DNA of 33,979 nucleotides from Myroides injenensis M09-0166. GTDB taxonomy: Bacteria; Bacteroidota; Bacteroidia; Flavobacteriales; Flavobacteriaceae. This document shows, piece by piece, positions 1 through 8,787 of this stretch. Made by a program: the position numbers and the translations under genes. The stretch covers positions 1 to 33,979 of the forward strand of contig NZ_BAEX01000031.1 of the NCBI RefSeq assembly GCF_000246945.1, in the 5' to 3' direction. The notes beneath the pieces were generated by a model, which worked only from the letters and a program-made list of their open reading frames with translations, had not been told where the DNA came from and searched no databases. Every line of letters starts with the position of its first letter. The stretch's first letter is position 1.

Positions 1-35
1 TTTTTTTATTTATAATATTATTTTAAGAAAGTTTA

Positions 36-686
36 CTATGCATCTCCTTCCCACTCACTATAGAACTGAGCAAGGTAGATTTCCATAAACTTATGTCTAT
101 TCTCTGCAAGTTCTTTACCAGCTTCAGTATTCATTAAGTCTTTTAATCTTAACAACTTTTCATAAAAGTGGTTTATAGTAGTACCCTGATGTTTTTTATA
201 CTCTTCTTTTGACATTCCAAAAACTGGATCTACAGCAGGATCATAAAGTACATGATTCTTAAATCCACCATAATTAAAAGTTCTCGCGATACCAATAGCA
301 CCGATAGCATCTAATCGATCAGCATCTTGAACAATATCTAATTCTTTAGATTTAAACCTTTGCTCAAAATTTCCACCTTTAAAAGATATATTCTCTATTC
401 CTTTCACCACATGATCAATAACGGCTTCATCAAACAATAGATTCGATAAAAGATTACGTGCTTTTATTGGACCTAAGGATTCATCTCCATTATTAAATTT
501 ACTATCTGCAATATCATGTAATAGTGCAATCAATTTAACTACAGTAAGATTTACTTCACCTTCTTTAGCTGCAATATTTAAAGCATTTCTATAAACCCTT
601 TCAATATGAAACCAGTCATGTCCACTTTCAGCATTTCTCAATTCTTCTTTTACATAAAAAATAACTTGATCTATTCGTTTGTCCAT
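36..686 (-). CDS. HD-domain metal-dependent phosphohydrolase
   Basis: Cytoplasmic HD-superfamily protein of about 216 residues, probably a metal-dependent nucleotide or phosphate-ester hydrolase; the substrate is unknown. The metal ligands of the family are visible in order: GHDWFH (about residues 22-27), LLHDIAD with the HD pair at 57-58, and a late Asp in QDADRLDAIG (about 120-129). The layout matches the single-domain YedJ/YpgQ-like group. A longer frame reaches 734, but that start would overlap the end of the desaturase gene by 28 bases. The ATG at 684-686, giving MDKRIDQ and preceded by an A-rich stretch, is the better start and leaves a 20-base gap. It is the last gene of the plsC-desaturase-HD series on the minus strand. 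Family call firm, specific function unknown. Confidence 0.85.
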   Translation of the reverse strand: MDKRIDQVIFYVKEELRNAESGHDWFHIERVYRNALNIAAKEGEVNLTVVKLIALLHDIADSKFNNGDESLGPIKARNLLSNLLFDEAVIDHVVKGIENISFKGGNFEQRFKSKELDIVQDADRLDAIGAIGIARTFNYGGFKNHVLYDPAVDPVFGMSKEEYKKHQGTTINHFYEKLLRLKDLMNTEAGKELAENRHKFMEIYLAQFYSEWEGDA

Positions 687-706
687 TATATATTGTGTTG
701 TTGTTT

Positions 707-1705
707 TTATTTTATCAGAGCTGGTCGCACCCATTTAAAAACAGCTGGCTCCTTCTCTATTACCATACGTTCAGCAATACGCGTCATTCTTGCAGGCAAT
801 TTCATTAAATAATCTCTAGCTTTCTCTGCCTCATCAGTCAACCCATTTAATGTAGATATTTGCCATCTATCAATTAATTTCTGCATAATATCAATATAAT
901 CATGCGCTGTATAAACGCCAATACGCTGTGCTGAATCAGAAAACTTTTCAAATGCATCTCCCATTTTACCTCCTGATTCTCTAATTAAATTTGCAGGCAT
1001 AGTAATTTTTCGTTTCATCATATCCGTAAAAGCTAAAAGCATTTCACTTGGATCAACTTTAAAAATACGCTCTACAAATTCACTATAAGCATGATGGTGT
1101 CTCATTTCATCCCCTGCAATTAAACGACACATTTTAGATAATTTATGATCCCCATATTGTTTAGCTAATTTTGCAACTCTATTATGAGAAATATAAGTAG
1201 CTAACTCTTGAAAACTAGTGAATACAAAATTTTTATAAGGATCTCTATCTGTACCAGGATCGAATCCATCATTAATTAAATGATGTGTTGTAATCTCTAT
1301 TTCTTTCATATCAACTCTTCCTGACAGATATAAATATTTATTCAATAAATCACCATGTCTATTTTCTTCACCAGTCCAATGACGAATCCATTTAGCCCAT
1401 CCGTTACCACCTTCACCTTCTTTTTGCTTTACTCCTTCGACATCCATTAACCATGATTCATAAGTAGGCAAAGCTTCTTCAGTTATAGTATCACCAACAA
1501 GTACTACCCAAAAATCATAAGGTAATTCTTTGGCATATTCTCTTAGTTCTTTAACTTCATCGATGAACTCTTCTTTCTCTGAATCAGGCAATAAATCTGA
1601 AGGTTGCCATATTTTCTCAACAGGGATAAGATAATTATCGACAAAATTATCTATATTTTTTTCTAGAAATTGCATTACTTCTAGACGTACATTTTGTAAT
1701 GACAT
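707..1705 (-). CDS. acyl-ACP desaturase (ferritin-like di-iron fatty acid desaturase)
   Basis: Soluble di-iron enzyme of the stearoyl-ACP desaturase type that would put a double bond into acyl chains carried on acyl carrier protein, so setting membrane fluidity. The 332-residue length fits the family. The two ligand motifs are present: EENRHG at residues 113-118 and DEMRHH at about 199-204, with further acidic candidates in TEEALPTYES (about 75-84) and FQELATY (about 165-171). It follows plsC by 81 bases with no terminator between, so the two are probably co-transcribed. No TAnnTTTG promoter was found in that gap. Acyl-ACP desaturases are best known from plants and actinobacteria but do occur in Flavobacteriia. 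Regioselectivity cannot be read from the sequence. Confidence 0.9.
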   Translation of the reverse strand: MSLQNVRLEVMQFLEKNIDNFVDNYLIPVEKIWQPSDLLPDSEKEEFIDEVKELREYAKELPYDFWVVLVGDTITEEALPTYESWLMDVEGVKQKEGEGGNGWAKWIRHWTGEENRHGDLLNKYLYLSGRVDMKEIEITTHHLINDGFDPGTDRDPYKNFVFTSFQELATYISHNRVAKLAKQYGDHKLSKMCRLIAGDEMRHHHAYSEFVERIFKVDPSEMLLAFTDMMKRKITMPANLIRESGGKMGDAFEKFSDSAQRIGVYTAHDYIDIMQKLIDRWQISTLNGLTDEAEKARDYLMKLPARMTRIAERMVIEKEPAVFKWVRPALIK

Positions 1706-1786
1706 AATTTAGTGTTTTTACGCCCTTTACTACTTTCGGTTTGGTTTAGTTTGTTTGAGTAATTAAGGGGATCTATTTATTGTTAT

Positions 1787-2518
1787 TTATTTAAGTTTTG
1801 ATTTAATCATTTCTTCAGATTTAGTAAAAATCTCCTCAAATGTATAGTCTGAAACTTTCATTGGCTCATGGGCATAAAGTTCAATCTTAGTAAACATTCC
1901 AAAAGGAAAATTACCAAAACGGAATAACTTCCATGAGTTATTAATTGTTAATGGCACAACATAAGCATCGGGGGCATACTTACAAAGCATTTTAACACCA
2001 TTTTCCGAAAACCTTTTCAATTTACCATCTTTACTCCTAGTCCCTTCAGGAAAGATAACTCCAGAGCGGTTATATTTACTTATGTATTCTCCTAATTGTT
2101 TAATTGCAGATAATGCTTGTTTAGCATCTTTTCGATCAATAAGAACTGATCCACCGTGGGTAAGATTGTAAGAAACACTAGGAATACCTTTTCCTAACTC
2201 TTTTTTACTAACAAACTTTGGATGATTATGTCTGAAAAACCAAATAATTACAGGAATATCAAACATACTTTGATGATTAGAAATAAAAATAATAGGCTTA
2301 TCTGTTGGTAATTTTTTAGTACCTCTTAAACGATAAGTTGTTCCTAAAACTGTAGTTGAAGCTAACAGCCACCATACCATGCAGTCTACCACTTTCTTAT
2401 GAGCTTTATATCCAAAAAGATTAAAAGCAAGCCATTGAAGAGCATGGAATACAATCAAGACTAATAGTAGCAATACTACAAAAAGAACTGAAAAAGGGTA
2501 AGATATTATTTTTTGCAT
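1787..2518 (-). CDS. plsC: 1-acyl-sn-glycerol-3-phosphate acyltransferase (PlsC family)
   Basis: Membrane-bound acyltransferase that would convert lysophosphatidic acid to phosphatidic acid in phospholipid synthesis. With the start chosen here it has 243 residues: a strong hydrophobic N-terminal segment (about 8-25), the catalytic HX4D motif NHQSMFD (His82, Asp87) and the glycerophosphate-binding FPEGTRS motif (about 156-162). The open frame extends to 2623, but that longer start lies inside the preceding bacilliredoxin gene and runs through its terminator hairpin (2555-2577), so I use the ATG at 2516-2518. A TATATTTG promoter element at 2538-2545 lies 19 bases before it. An ATG at 2546-2548 would fall upstream of that promoter. 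First gene of the lipid operon. Confidence 0.88.
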   Translation of the reverse strand: MQKIISYPFSVLFVVLLLLVLIVFHALQWLAFNLFGYKAHKKVVDCMVWWLLASTTVLGTTYRLRGTKKLPTDKPIIFISNHQSMFDIPVIIWFFRHNHPKFVSKKELGKGIPSVSYNLTHGGSVLIDRKDAKQALSAIKQLGEYISKYNRSGVIFPEGTRSKDGKLKRFSENGVKMLCKYAPDAYVVPLTINNSWKLFRFGNFPFGMFTKIELYAHEPMKVSDYTFEEIFTKSEEMIKSKLK

Positions 2519-2537
2519 TTGCTTAATTGTTTGTAAG

Positions 2538-2545
2538 CAAATATA
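2538..2545 (-). promoter_or_regulatory. candidate plsC promoter (-7 element)
   Basis: Reads TATATTTG on the minus strand, a full match to the Bacteroidota -7 consensus TAnnTTTG. It lies just downstream of the bacilliredoxin terminator and 19 bases before the plsC ATG. No convincing -33 TTG is seen. Confidence 0.5.
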
Positions 2546-2548
2546 CAT

Positions 2549-2577
2549 TAAAAAAAGACCACCCTTTAGGTGGTCTT
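2549..2577 (-). terminator. terminator of the bacilliredoxin gene
   Basis: Nine-base-pair stem (2555-2563 with 2569-2577; AAGACCACC and its complement) with a five-base loop, followed on the minus strand by a run of T. It begins six bases after the bacilliredoxin stop codon. Confidence 0.85.
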
Positions 2578-2582
2578 GAATT

Positions 2583-2993
2583 TTAGCAATATTCTTGAAA
2601 AGCTCCTTTAAGATTTTCAGCAATTATATCTGCTGGATGACCTTCAATATGATGTCTTTCTAACATATGTACTAATTCGCCATCTTTAAACAAAGCCATA
2701 GCTGGTGAAGATGGAGGAAATGGAAACATATGCTTACGAGCTGCATCAACAGCGTCTTTATCTACTCCTGCAAATACAGTTACGATATTATCTGGTTTTT
2801 TTGCACCAGATAAGCTCATAATAGCTCCTGGTCTAGCATTACGTGCCGCACATCCACAAACCGAGTTCACAACAACTAATGTTGTTCCTCCTTTTTCAAT
2901 TATAGCATCTACATCTGCTGCTGTATGTAATTCTTGAAACCCTGCATCAACTAATTCTTGACGCATTGGTTGTACTATTTCTTCTGGATACAT
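2583..2993 (-). CDS. brxB: BrxA/BrxB-family bacilliredoxin
   Basis: Thioredoxin-fold protein of 136 residues in the YphP/YqiW (BrxA/BrxB) family, which removes bacillithiol from mixed disulfides on proteins after oxidative stress. The family's CGC active site is at residues 46-48 in [10 protein letters not shown], followed by the conserved RPG and FPPSSP segments. The protein ends in Cys136. The start [10 protein letters not shown] matches family N-termini, and the ATG lies about 29 bases after a TAACTTTG promoter element. It is a single-gene unit with its own promoter and terminator. Presence of this protein suggests, but does not prove, that the organism makes bacillithiol; no bsh genes are in the window. 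Confidence 0.9.
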   Translation of the reverse strand: MYPEEIVQPMRQELVDAGFQELHTAADVDAIIEKGGTTLVVVNSVCGCAARNARPGAIMSLSGAKKPDNIVTVFAGVDKDAVDAARKHMFPFPPSSPAMALFKDGELVHMLERHHIEGHPADIIAENLKGAFQEYC

Positions 2994-3022
2994 AATATTA
3001 AATCTATAATTAGGTTATTAAG

Positions 3023-3030
3023 CAAAGTTA
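3023..3030 (-). promoter_or_regulatory. candidate bacilliredoxin promoter (-7 element)
   Basis: TAACTTTG on the minus strand matches TAnnTTTG. It lies 29 bases before the ATG. The rest of the 2994-3310 gap holds a 9-bp hairpin (3141-3149 with 3157-3165) and the receptor terminator; a plus-strand frame there looks like AT-rich noise. Confidence 0.5.
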
Positions 3031-3265
3031 CATTTTTTATTAAAGATATTAAGTGTACAATTATAAAGAAATGTTATACTTTTCCTTATAACACCTTCTA
3101 TGTCTTTCTATTCAACCAAATTACGATGTTTAAGATTTACAATCAGATACAAGTTATATCTGATTTAAAAGTTATACAGAACATTACCCATATTATAAAA
3201 GAGTAATTTTTCTTATATCAACTATTTCCGACTCAAAGATTAAGTAAAATCTAAGCTAGATATAA

Positions 3266-3302
3266 AAAAAACGATTTTACTTAATAAGTAAAATCGTTTT
3301 TT
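3266..3302 (-). terminator. terminator of the downstream siderophore receptor
   Basis: Near-perfect 18-bp inverted repeat (3266-3283 with 3285-3302) centred on ACTTAATAAGT and flanked by A and T tracts, eight bases beyond the receptor stop. The symmetry would let it work in both directions. Confidence 0.85.
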
Positions 3303-3310
3303 AGTTAAAA

Positions 3311-5724
3311 TTAAAAATTATACACTATTTGTGCTGCAAAATTTCGAGGAGCAATTTCATTGATGTAACCACCTCTATAATAAGATGTATATCCAATTTT
3401 ATCGAAAATATTATTGGCAAACACTCTTAAAGTTGCATTCTTATACGTATATGAAACTTGAGTATTAATAGTAGTATAATCAGGCATATCAAACGGTTTA
3501 TTTCCAATCATACTTCCATGTTTATCTGGTCTTAAATTAAACTCATTTACAGGTCTCTTACCTACATAGTAAACTCCAGCACCTATTCCTAAACCTTTTA
3601 AATTACCCTGTGAAAATTTATAATTTAACCAACCATTTGCTGTGTTTTTAGCTGCATTCATTGGAGCTGAACCATTTTCATAAATTGGACTATCCTTATA
3701 TTTTGCGTCTAAATATGCGTAACCAAGCATAACTTCTAGATCATTAGTAATTTTTCCTGTTACTTCTAATTCAAATCCTTTTATTTTTAAATCACCTGAT
3801 TTGTGATATATCCCAGCGACAGCTTCTCCATTTTCCTGATAAACTTGAGCTAACAAATTTGAGTTTTTAACATCAAAATAAGTAATATTAACAAGCAATT
3901 GATCGCTAAACCAACTTGATTTAACACCAAATTCCCATTGTTTCGTATCTTGAGGTCCAGCAAAGCCACCATTTAAAAGTTTATTATTAGATTGTCTAAG
4001 ACTTGTAGTTGTAGTATATGATCCAAACACATTTATATTTTCAATAGGTGTAACTATTAACCCAAAAATAGGATTCCAACGATCAACAGTTGCATCTTTA
4101 ACATTTACTCCATTTAATCTACTATATCTTAATCCAATTAATGCAGTAATGTAATCTCCTAATTCTACATAATCCTGAGCCATAAATCCATAGGTAGGAG
4201 TTTTAACTACTGACGAACCATTATATTTAAAACTAGCATTTAGGGGGTCATTATTATCTATTGAACCTAATACATTAACAGTATCAAAAAATCCTCCTCT
4301 ACCTAGTTCTTTTCCATCTTTTAATGTTGCATATTTTTCTGTCGTCACTTTTGTTTCTCTGAAATCAAATCCTACTTGGAAGGTATGTTTAGCAAACCCT
4401 GTATAAATATCTTTTCCTACAAAATCAATTTGAACAACTGCATTTTCGTCTTTACTTTGGGATTTTGATAGACCACGATTAATAAGACCAATATCATCAA
4501 CACTTGTTATTTTCCCAGTATGTCTACTAATAGTTGCCCCTCTTTGATCAGCTTTATTTATAGCTTTTATAGAAGAAAAGCGCAAACTGAATTTGTCACT
4601 CAAATTTCTTTCAACTTGTAATCCATAAGTTGTAATATTTGAATCATAATAGTCTCCTTTAAAGCCTAGGAATTTATTATGCGGCATTTTATAAAGATTA
4701 TTTGCTGTATCTGGTCCTAAATTAACGGTACCTTTATCAGGAACAGCATTGTTTTCTAAATGATCAAATTCAACAGTTATAGTAGTTTTATCATCTGGTT
4801 TATATGCTAAAGTTGGATTTACATAAAATTTATCACTTGCTGTATGAATTCTAAATCCATCATTTCTTTCATATGCACCATTAAATCTTATAGATAACTT
4901 TTCTTTTTCATCTAAAATTTGTTCAAAATCAACGGTTGGTCTAATTTGACCATAGCTTCCTGCTCTAAAACCTACCTCTCTTTTATTTTTAAAATTAGGA
5001 GTCTTAGTAATAACATTAATAACTCCTCCTGCAGCACCTAGTCCATTTCCTATCCCTTGTCCTAAAGATGCAGAACCTTTTAATACTTGAATACTTTCTA
5101 CTCCTTGCATATCAATGATTCCCGAAGCAGTTCTAAAATCAGAATCCAAAGAAACACCATTTTTTAAAACAGGAGTTCCACGGAAACCTCGCATAGTCAT
5201 ACTCTCGTATATTCCACCATAACTTGCAAATTGAGTAACTCCTGCCACATTTCGTGCTGCATCTGTAATTGAAAGAGCTCCTTGGTCTTCAATTACAGCA
5301 TCTGATACAATAGATATATTCTGAATCTGATCTTGAATACTTAAAGGAATTCTAGTCAAATTCTGCAATTGTCTCACATTCTTATTACTCTTTCCAAAAA
5401 CAGTAATATTACTAAGCTCATTTGAAGTTTGTATTAAATTAAAATCGAAATACTCATTATCTTTAGTAATATTAATCGTTTTATTAATAGGCTGATATCC
5501 TACAAAAGATATTGTTATTTGTTTTTTCCTTTGGTTATATTTTCAATATAAAACTCTCCATTTTCATCAGATTGACTTGGCACTCCAATATCATCAATAG
5601 TTATAATGGCATAAGAAACCGGTTTGTTTTTATCATCAACTATTTTCCCTTTCAAAGTTGAAGTTTGTGCAAAACTAATAGCACAAGAACATAATATAAA
5701 TAATAAAGTATTTAATATTTTCAT
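3311..5724 (-). pseudogene. TonB-dependent siderophore receptor, split by a one-base frame offset
   Basis: Outer-membrane receptor of the ferric-siderophore type, paralogous to the neighbour at 6113-8521. The first part (5724 to 5515) encodes a signal peptide ending near SFAQ and the start of a carboxypeptidase-like domain, then stops at TAA. The remainder is open in the -1 frame from before 5515 down to 3311: end of that domain (ISFVGYQP), ITVFGKS, plug with RGFRGTPVL, and a beta barrel ending in Phe (IVYNF). Joining the frames at the A6C tract (5521-5527) gives about 804 residues, against 802 in the paralogue. Nothing else in the 688-codon remainder is broken. The heptamer there reads A AAA AAC in the zero frame, which would allow -1 slippage, so the gene may be recoded or phase-variable rather than dead. 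A sequencing indel is the plain alternative. Confidence 0.8.
5521..5527 (-). other. A AAA AAC heptamer at the receptor frame offset
   Basis: On the minus strand the zero frame reads GGA AAA AAC AAA TAA. A -1 slip at A AAA AAC continues as CAA ATA ACA, which is exactly the frame of the rest of the receptor. No stimulatory stem-loop was evident downstream by eye. Confidence 0.55.
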
Positions 5725-5760
5725 GTTTTTTTTAAATTATTTAGACTAAATTAACTAACA

Positions 5761-5789
5761 CAAAGTTATCTAAACAATTATTAACACAA
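5761..5789 (-). promoter_or_regulatory. promoter of the downstream siderophore receptor
   Basis: TAACTTTG (-7, 5761-5768) with TTG (-33, 5787-5789) and an 18-base spacer on the minus strand, a good Bacteroidota promoter 37 bases before the ATG. An intact promoter argues against long-standing decay of the gene. Confidence 0.65.
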
Positions 5790-5867
5790 ATCATAAAAAA
5801 CAAACATTAAAACAATAATAAATTATATAAACAAACAATAATTACCATTTTACTAGTAAAAAGACTT

Positions 5868-6004
5868 TTAAAAGTAGAAAAATGCATCTTCAATATGTTC
5901 AATGATATATTTCTTTGAAGTATTGTGAATAGCTATTATATCAAATCTTACTTCCTTATCTCTATTATTTTCTTCAATATAAGCCTTAACCGCTGATACA
6001 AGTT
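5868..6004 (-). pseudogene. yraN 3'-end remnant
   Basis: A 137-base stretch that aligns closely to the 3' end of the intact yraN at 8788-9147. It still encodes about 44 codons in frame (matching AYIEENNRD and YIIEHIEDAF, with differences such as E to K and ISQ to TSK) and keeps its stop codon. An in-frame stop precedes the homology, and there is no start, so it cannot make YraN. Its place just upstream of the second receptor copies the yraN-receptor arrangement of the intact locus, so it marks the edge of a duplicated or imported segment. The rest of the 5725-6112 gap holds the receptor promoter and the upstream receptor's terminator. Confidence 0.85.
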
Positions 6005-6035
6005 AATTCTTTTTTGTTTTCATAAAAAGCCTTAT

Positions 6036-6080
6036 AAAAAGAACAAACACGATTCTATAAATTATAAAATCGTGTTTGTT
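6036..6080 (-). terminator. terminator of the upstream siderophore receptor
   Basis: Perfect 13-bp inverted repeat (6042-6054 with 6068-6080, AACAAACACGATT and complement), 13-base loop, then a short T run on the minus strand. It lies between the receptor stop and the yraN remnant. Confidence 0.8.
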
Positions 6081-6112
6081 GTATATTACTAACTATATCT
6101 TATCTAAGATTA

Positions 6113-8521
6113 TTAAAATCTATATGTTAATTGAGCTGCGAAGTTTCTAGGAGCAATCTCATTGATATATCCTCCTCTGTAGTAAGAAGTATACCCAAGT
6201 TGATCAAACATATTGTTTGCAAATACCTTGATTGTTGCATTTTTATATGTATATCCTATCTGTGCATTCACAGTAGTATATTCTGGCATGTCAAATGGAC
6301 GTTCATTCACATATGAACCGTGTCCATCAGACGTTCTTGTATATTCGTTAACTGGACGTTTTCCTACATAATAAACTCCTAATCCAAGTGATAAACCATT
6401 TAACTTACCATCTGTAAATTTGTAGTTTACCCATCCATTAGCACTGTGCTCTGGAGCATTCATCGGTGCTGAACCATCTACATAGTTAGGACTATCTTGG
6501 TATCTAGCTACTAAGTTGGCATACCCTAACATTACTTCTAAATTATTCGTAATCTTTCCGTTTACTTCTAATTCGAATCCATTTCTCTTAAGGCTACCTA
6601 CTTTTGCGTAAGTATTAGTTCCTTTTCCATCCTGATCAATTACCTCAGCTAATAAATTATCCTGTGTGATGAAGTAGTAACTAAAGTTAACTCCTAAGTG
6701 ATCATTGAACCAATTAGATTTGAATCCGAACTCAAACTGATCTGTATCTTGTGGTCCAGCAAATCCACCATCAGCCATTGCATAGTTTGATTGTCTCAAG
6801 CTAGTTGTTGTTGTATATGAAGCAAAAGTACTGATGTTCTCTTGTGGTTTGAAGATTAAACCAATTACTGGATTCCATCTATCCACTGTTGCATTCTGAG
6901 TGGTGTTTCCGTTTAATCTACTATATCTAATTCCCAATAATGCACTTAATTTATCTCCAATTTGGATATAGTCTTGTGCCATAAATCCATAAGTAGGAGT
7001 CACAGATTTAGTGTAAGGTCCTCTCTTAGCAGGTCTATATTCGATTCCATCAGGACGGTTATTATTGATATCGCCTAATACATTAATTTCATCTTGGAAA
7101 AGTTTACCATTCAAATACCCTTCATACCCGTGTGTTTCTAAACGATTCTCTCTATAGTCAAATCCTAATTGGAAGGTGTGTTTCAAAATTCCAGTGAAAA
7201 TATCTTTACCTACAAAGTCTAACTGAATCACAGAGTTCCTATCATCTCTATCACTTCTTCCTAATGTTCTTTTTCTATATGCAAATTGACTCCAATCTGT
7301 AATGTTTTCTTGTTTATCCATTAGTGCAATTGAAGAATTTTCAGTATCTGTTTTGTAGATAGAGTTTACTGTAGATAATCTAACGCTTAACTTATCTGTC
7401 AATTGTCTTTCAAAACGAGCAGTGTAGTTCAACGCTTGAACGTTCATATTATCTTGTTTAAACCCTAAGAATTTATTGTGAGGCATATCATACATAGCAT
7501 CTATGTAATCTGGAGCTAAGTTAACTGATCCTCTATCTGGTGTATAATCACCATATAAGTAGTCCATCTCTAATGTCAACTTCGTCTTGTCATCAATCTT
7601 CCAAGCCAACGATGGGTTAATATAGAAGTGGTCGTTATTTACGTATTTTCTCCATCCATCGTTGCGTTCATAAGCACCATTGAATCTGAAAGACACTGTT
7701 TCTTTTTTATCTAGTACTTGTTCGAAATCTAACGTAGGTCTTACTTGTCCATAACTACCTGTACGGAAACTAACCTCTCTTTTGTTTTGGAAGTTTGGCG
7801 ATTTAGTGACAAGGTTAATTACCCCACCAGCAGCACCTAGTCCGTTTCCTATCCCTTGTAGAATTGCAGCAGAACCCTTAATTACCTCTAGACTCTCCAC
7901 ACCTTGCATATCAGCAATAGCAGAAGCAGTTCTAAAGTCTGAATCCATAGCCACACCATTTCTCAATACTGGTGTACCACGGAATCCACGTATAGACATA
8001 CTCTCTTTTGCTCCACCATAAGTAGCAAACTGAGTTACCCCAGCTACGTTACGTGCAGCTTCAGTGATTGTCAATGCTCCTTGTTCTTGGATAATGTGAT
8101 CTGATACAATACTGATTGATTGTACTTGATCTTGAAGTCCTAATGGCAATCTAGTTAAGTACTGTAATTTTTTTACATTTTTATTAGATCGACCATATAC
8201 TGTAATATTAGCCAATTGACCATCATTCACTAATAAGAAATTAGCTACCTCATCTTTTTTAGTAACGTTAAACTCTCTAACTGATGAAGAAAACCCAATG
8301 AATGAAGCTTTAATTGATTGTTTTCCATGAGGAACATCTCTTAAAATATACTCACCGTTTTCGTTTGTCTGTGTAGTAATATTAGTATTTTCAACATAAA
8401 TTGTTGCAAATGGAAGTGGTTTATTAACCTCATCTACCACTCTTCCCTTTAATGTAGAAGATTGAGCGAAGCTCCCTACTGCACAACAAGCACTAAAAAA
8501 AATTGTAGCAATTGTTCTCAT
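6113..8521 (-). CDS. TonB-dependent siderophore receptor (intact copy)
   Basis: Outer-membrane receptor of 802 residues that would import a ferric siderophore with energy from TonB-ExbBD. Domains in order: signal peptide (about 1-19, ending SFAQ), carboxypeptidase-regulatory-like domain (about 23-100), a TonB-box-like stretch around NITVYGRS, plug (about 125-245, with SIRGFRGTPVLRNG and GAAGGVINLVTK), and a long beta barrel ending in Phe (LTYRF), the usual outer-membrane insertion signal. The class resembles the TonB-siderophor group (FhuE/FoxA-like); the ligand is not predictable. It is a one-gene unit with its own promoter and terminator. A 5-bp dyad between the -33 and -7 elements may be a repressor site. 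The frame-split paralogue lies directly downstream. Confidence 0.93.
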   Translation of the reverse strand: MRTIATIFFSACCAVGSFAQSSTLKGRVVDEVNKPLPFATIYVENTNITTQTNENGEYILRDVPHGKQSIKASFIGFSSSVREFNVTKKDEVANFLLVNDGQLANITVYGRSNKNVKKLQYLTRLPLGLQDQVQSISIVSDHIIQEQGALTITEAARNVAGVTQFATYGGAKESMSIRGFRGTPVLRNGVAMDSDFRTASAIADMQGVESLEVIKGSAAILQGIGNGLGAAGGVINLVTKSPNFQNKREVSFRTGSYGQVRPTLDFEQVLDKKETVSFRFNGAYERNDGWRKYVNNDHFYINPSLAWKIDDKTKLTLEMDYLYGDYTPDRGSVNLAPDYIDAMYDMPHNKFLGFKQDNMNVQALNYTARFERQLTDKLSVRLSTVNSIYKTDTENSSIALMDKQENITDWSQFAYRKRTLGRSDRDDRNSVIQLDFVGKDIFTGILKHTFQLGFDYRENRLETHGYEGYLNGKLFQDEINVLGDINNNRPDGIEYRPAKRGPYTKSVTPTYGFMAQDYIQIGDKLSALLGIRYSRLNGNTTQNATVDRWNPVIGLIFKPQENISTFASYTTTTSLRQSNYAMADGGFAGPQDTDQFEFGFKSNWFNDHLGVNFSYYFITQDNLLAEVIDQDGKGTNTYAKVGSLKRNGFELEVNGKITNNLEVMLGYANLVARYQDSPNYVDGSAPMNAPEHSANGWVNYKFTDGKLNGLSLGLGVYYVGKRPVNEYTRTSDGHGSYVNERPFDMPEYTTVNAQIGYTYKNATIKVFANNMFDQLGYTSYYRGGYINEIAPRNFAAQLTYRF

Positions 8522-8568
8522 AATTAAATAAATATTATTTTAGACTGATTAAAATTAAAATATTCCTA

Positions 8569-8599
8569 CAAATGTATATTGATTCTAAATAATCAGCAA
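8569..8599 (-). promoter_or_regulatory. promoter of the intact siderophore receptor, with spacer dyad
   Basis: TACATTTG (-7, 8569-8576) and TTG (-33, 8597-8599) with a 20-base spacer on the minus strand. The spacer contains the dyad TGATT-N6-AATCA (8580-8595), a plausible repressor site, for example for iron control; this is inference. The rest of the 8522-8787 gap shows nothing else. Confidence 0.65.
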
Positions 8600-8787
8600 A
8601 ACTTATTAAGACTTTTTAAAATAAATTACCTTATAATACACTCTTTTTAACAATAAAAAAAGATTTTTTAATCAACAAAACGCTTAATATTTTTAGAATA
8701 TCATATTTTATTGCTGCAATTTATACAAACCCAAAAATTAAGCCCTAATTTCCTTGAAGTATAACTAATTATGTTATTATACTCTTC

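Noticed and set aside
3141-3165. 9-bp hairpin AATCAGATA / TATCTGATT in the bacilliredoxin-receptor gap
   Set aside because: No T run and no gene end nearby; too weak to call a terminator or operator.
2958-3206. 82-codon plus-strand frame between bacilliredoxin and the receptor
   Set aside because: AT-rich, Ile/Phe/Tyr/Lys-rich translation without a promoter or family, overlapping the bacilliredoxin start; the gap is explained by a promoter and a terminator.
7782-8021. 79-codon plus-strand frame
   Set aside because: Antisense to the plug domain of the intact receptor, which is strongly conserved with its paralogue.
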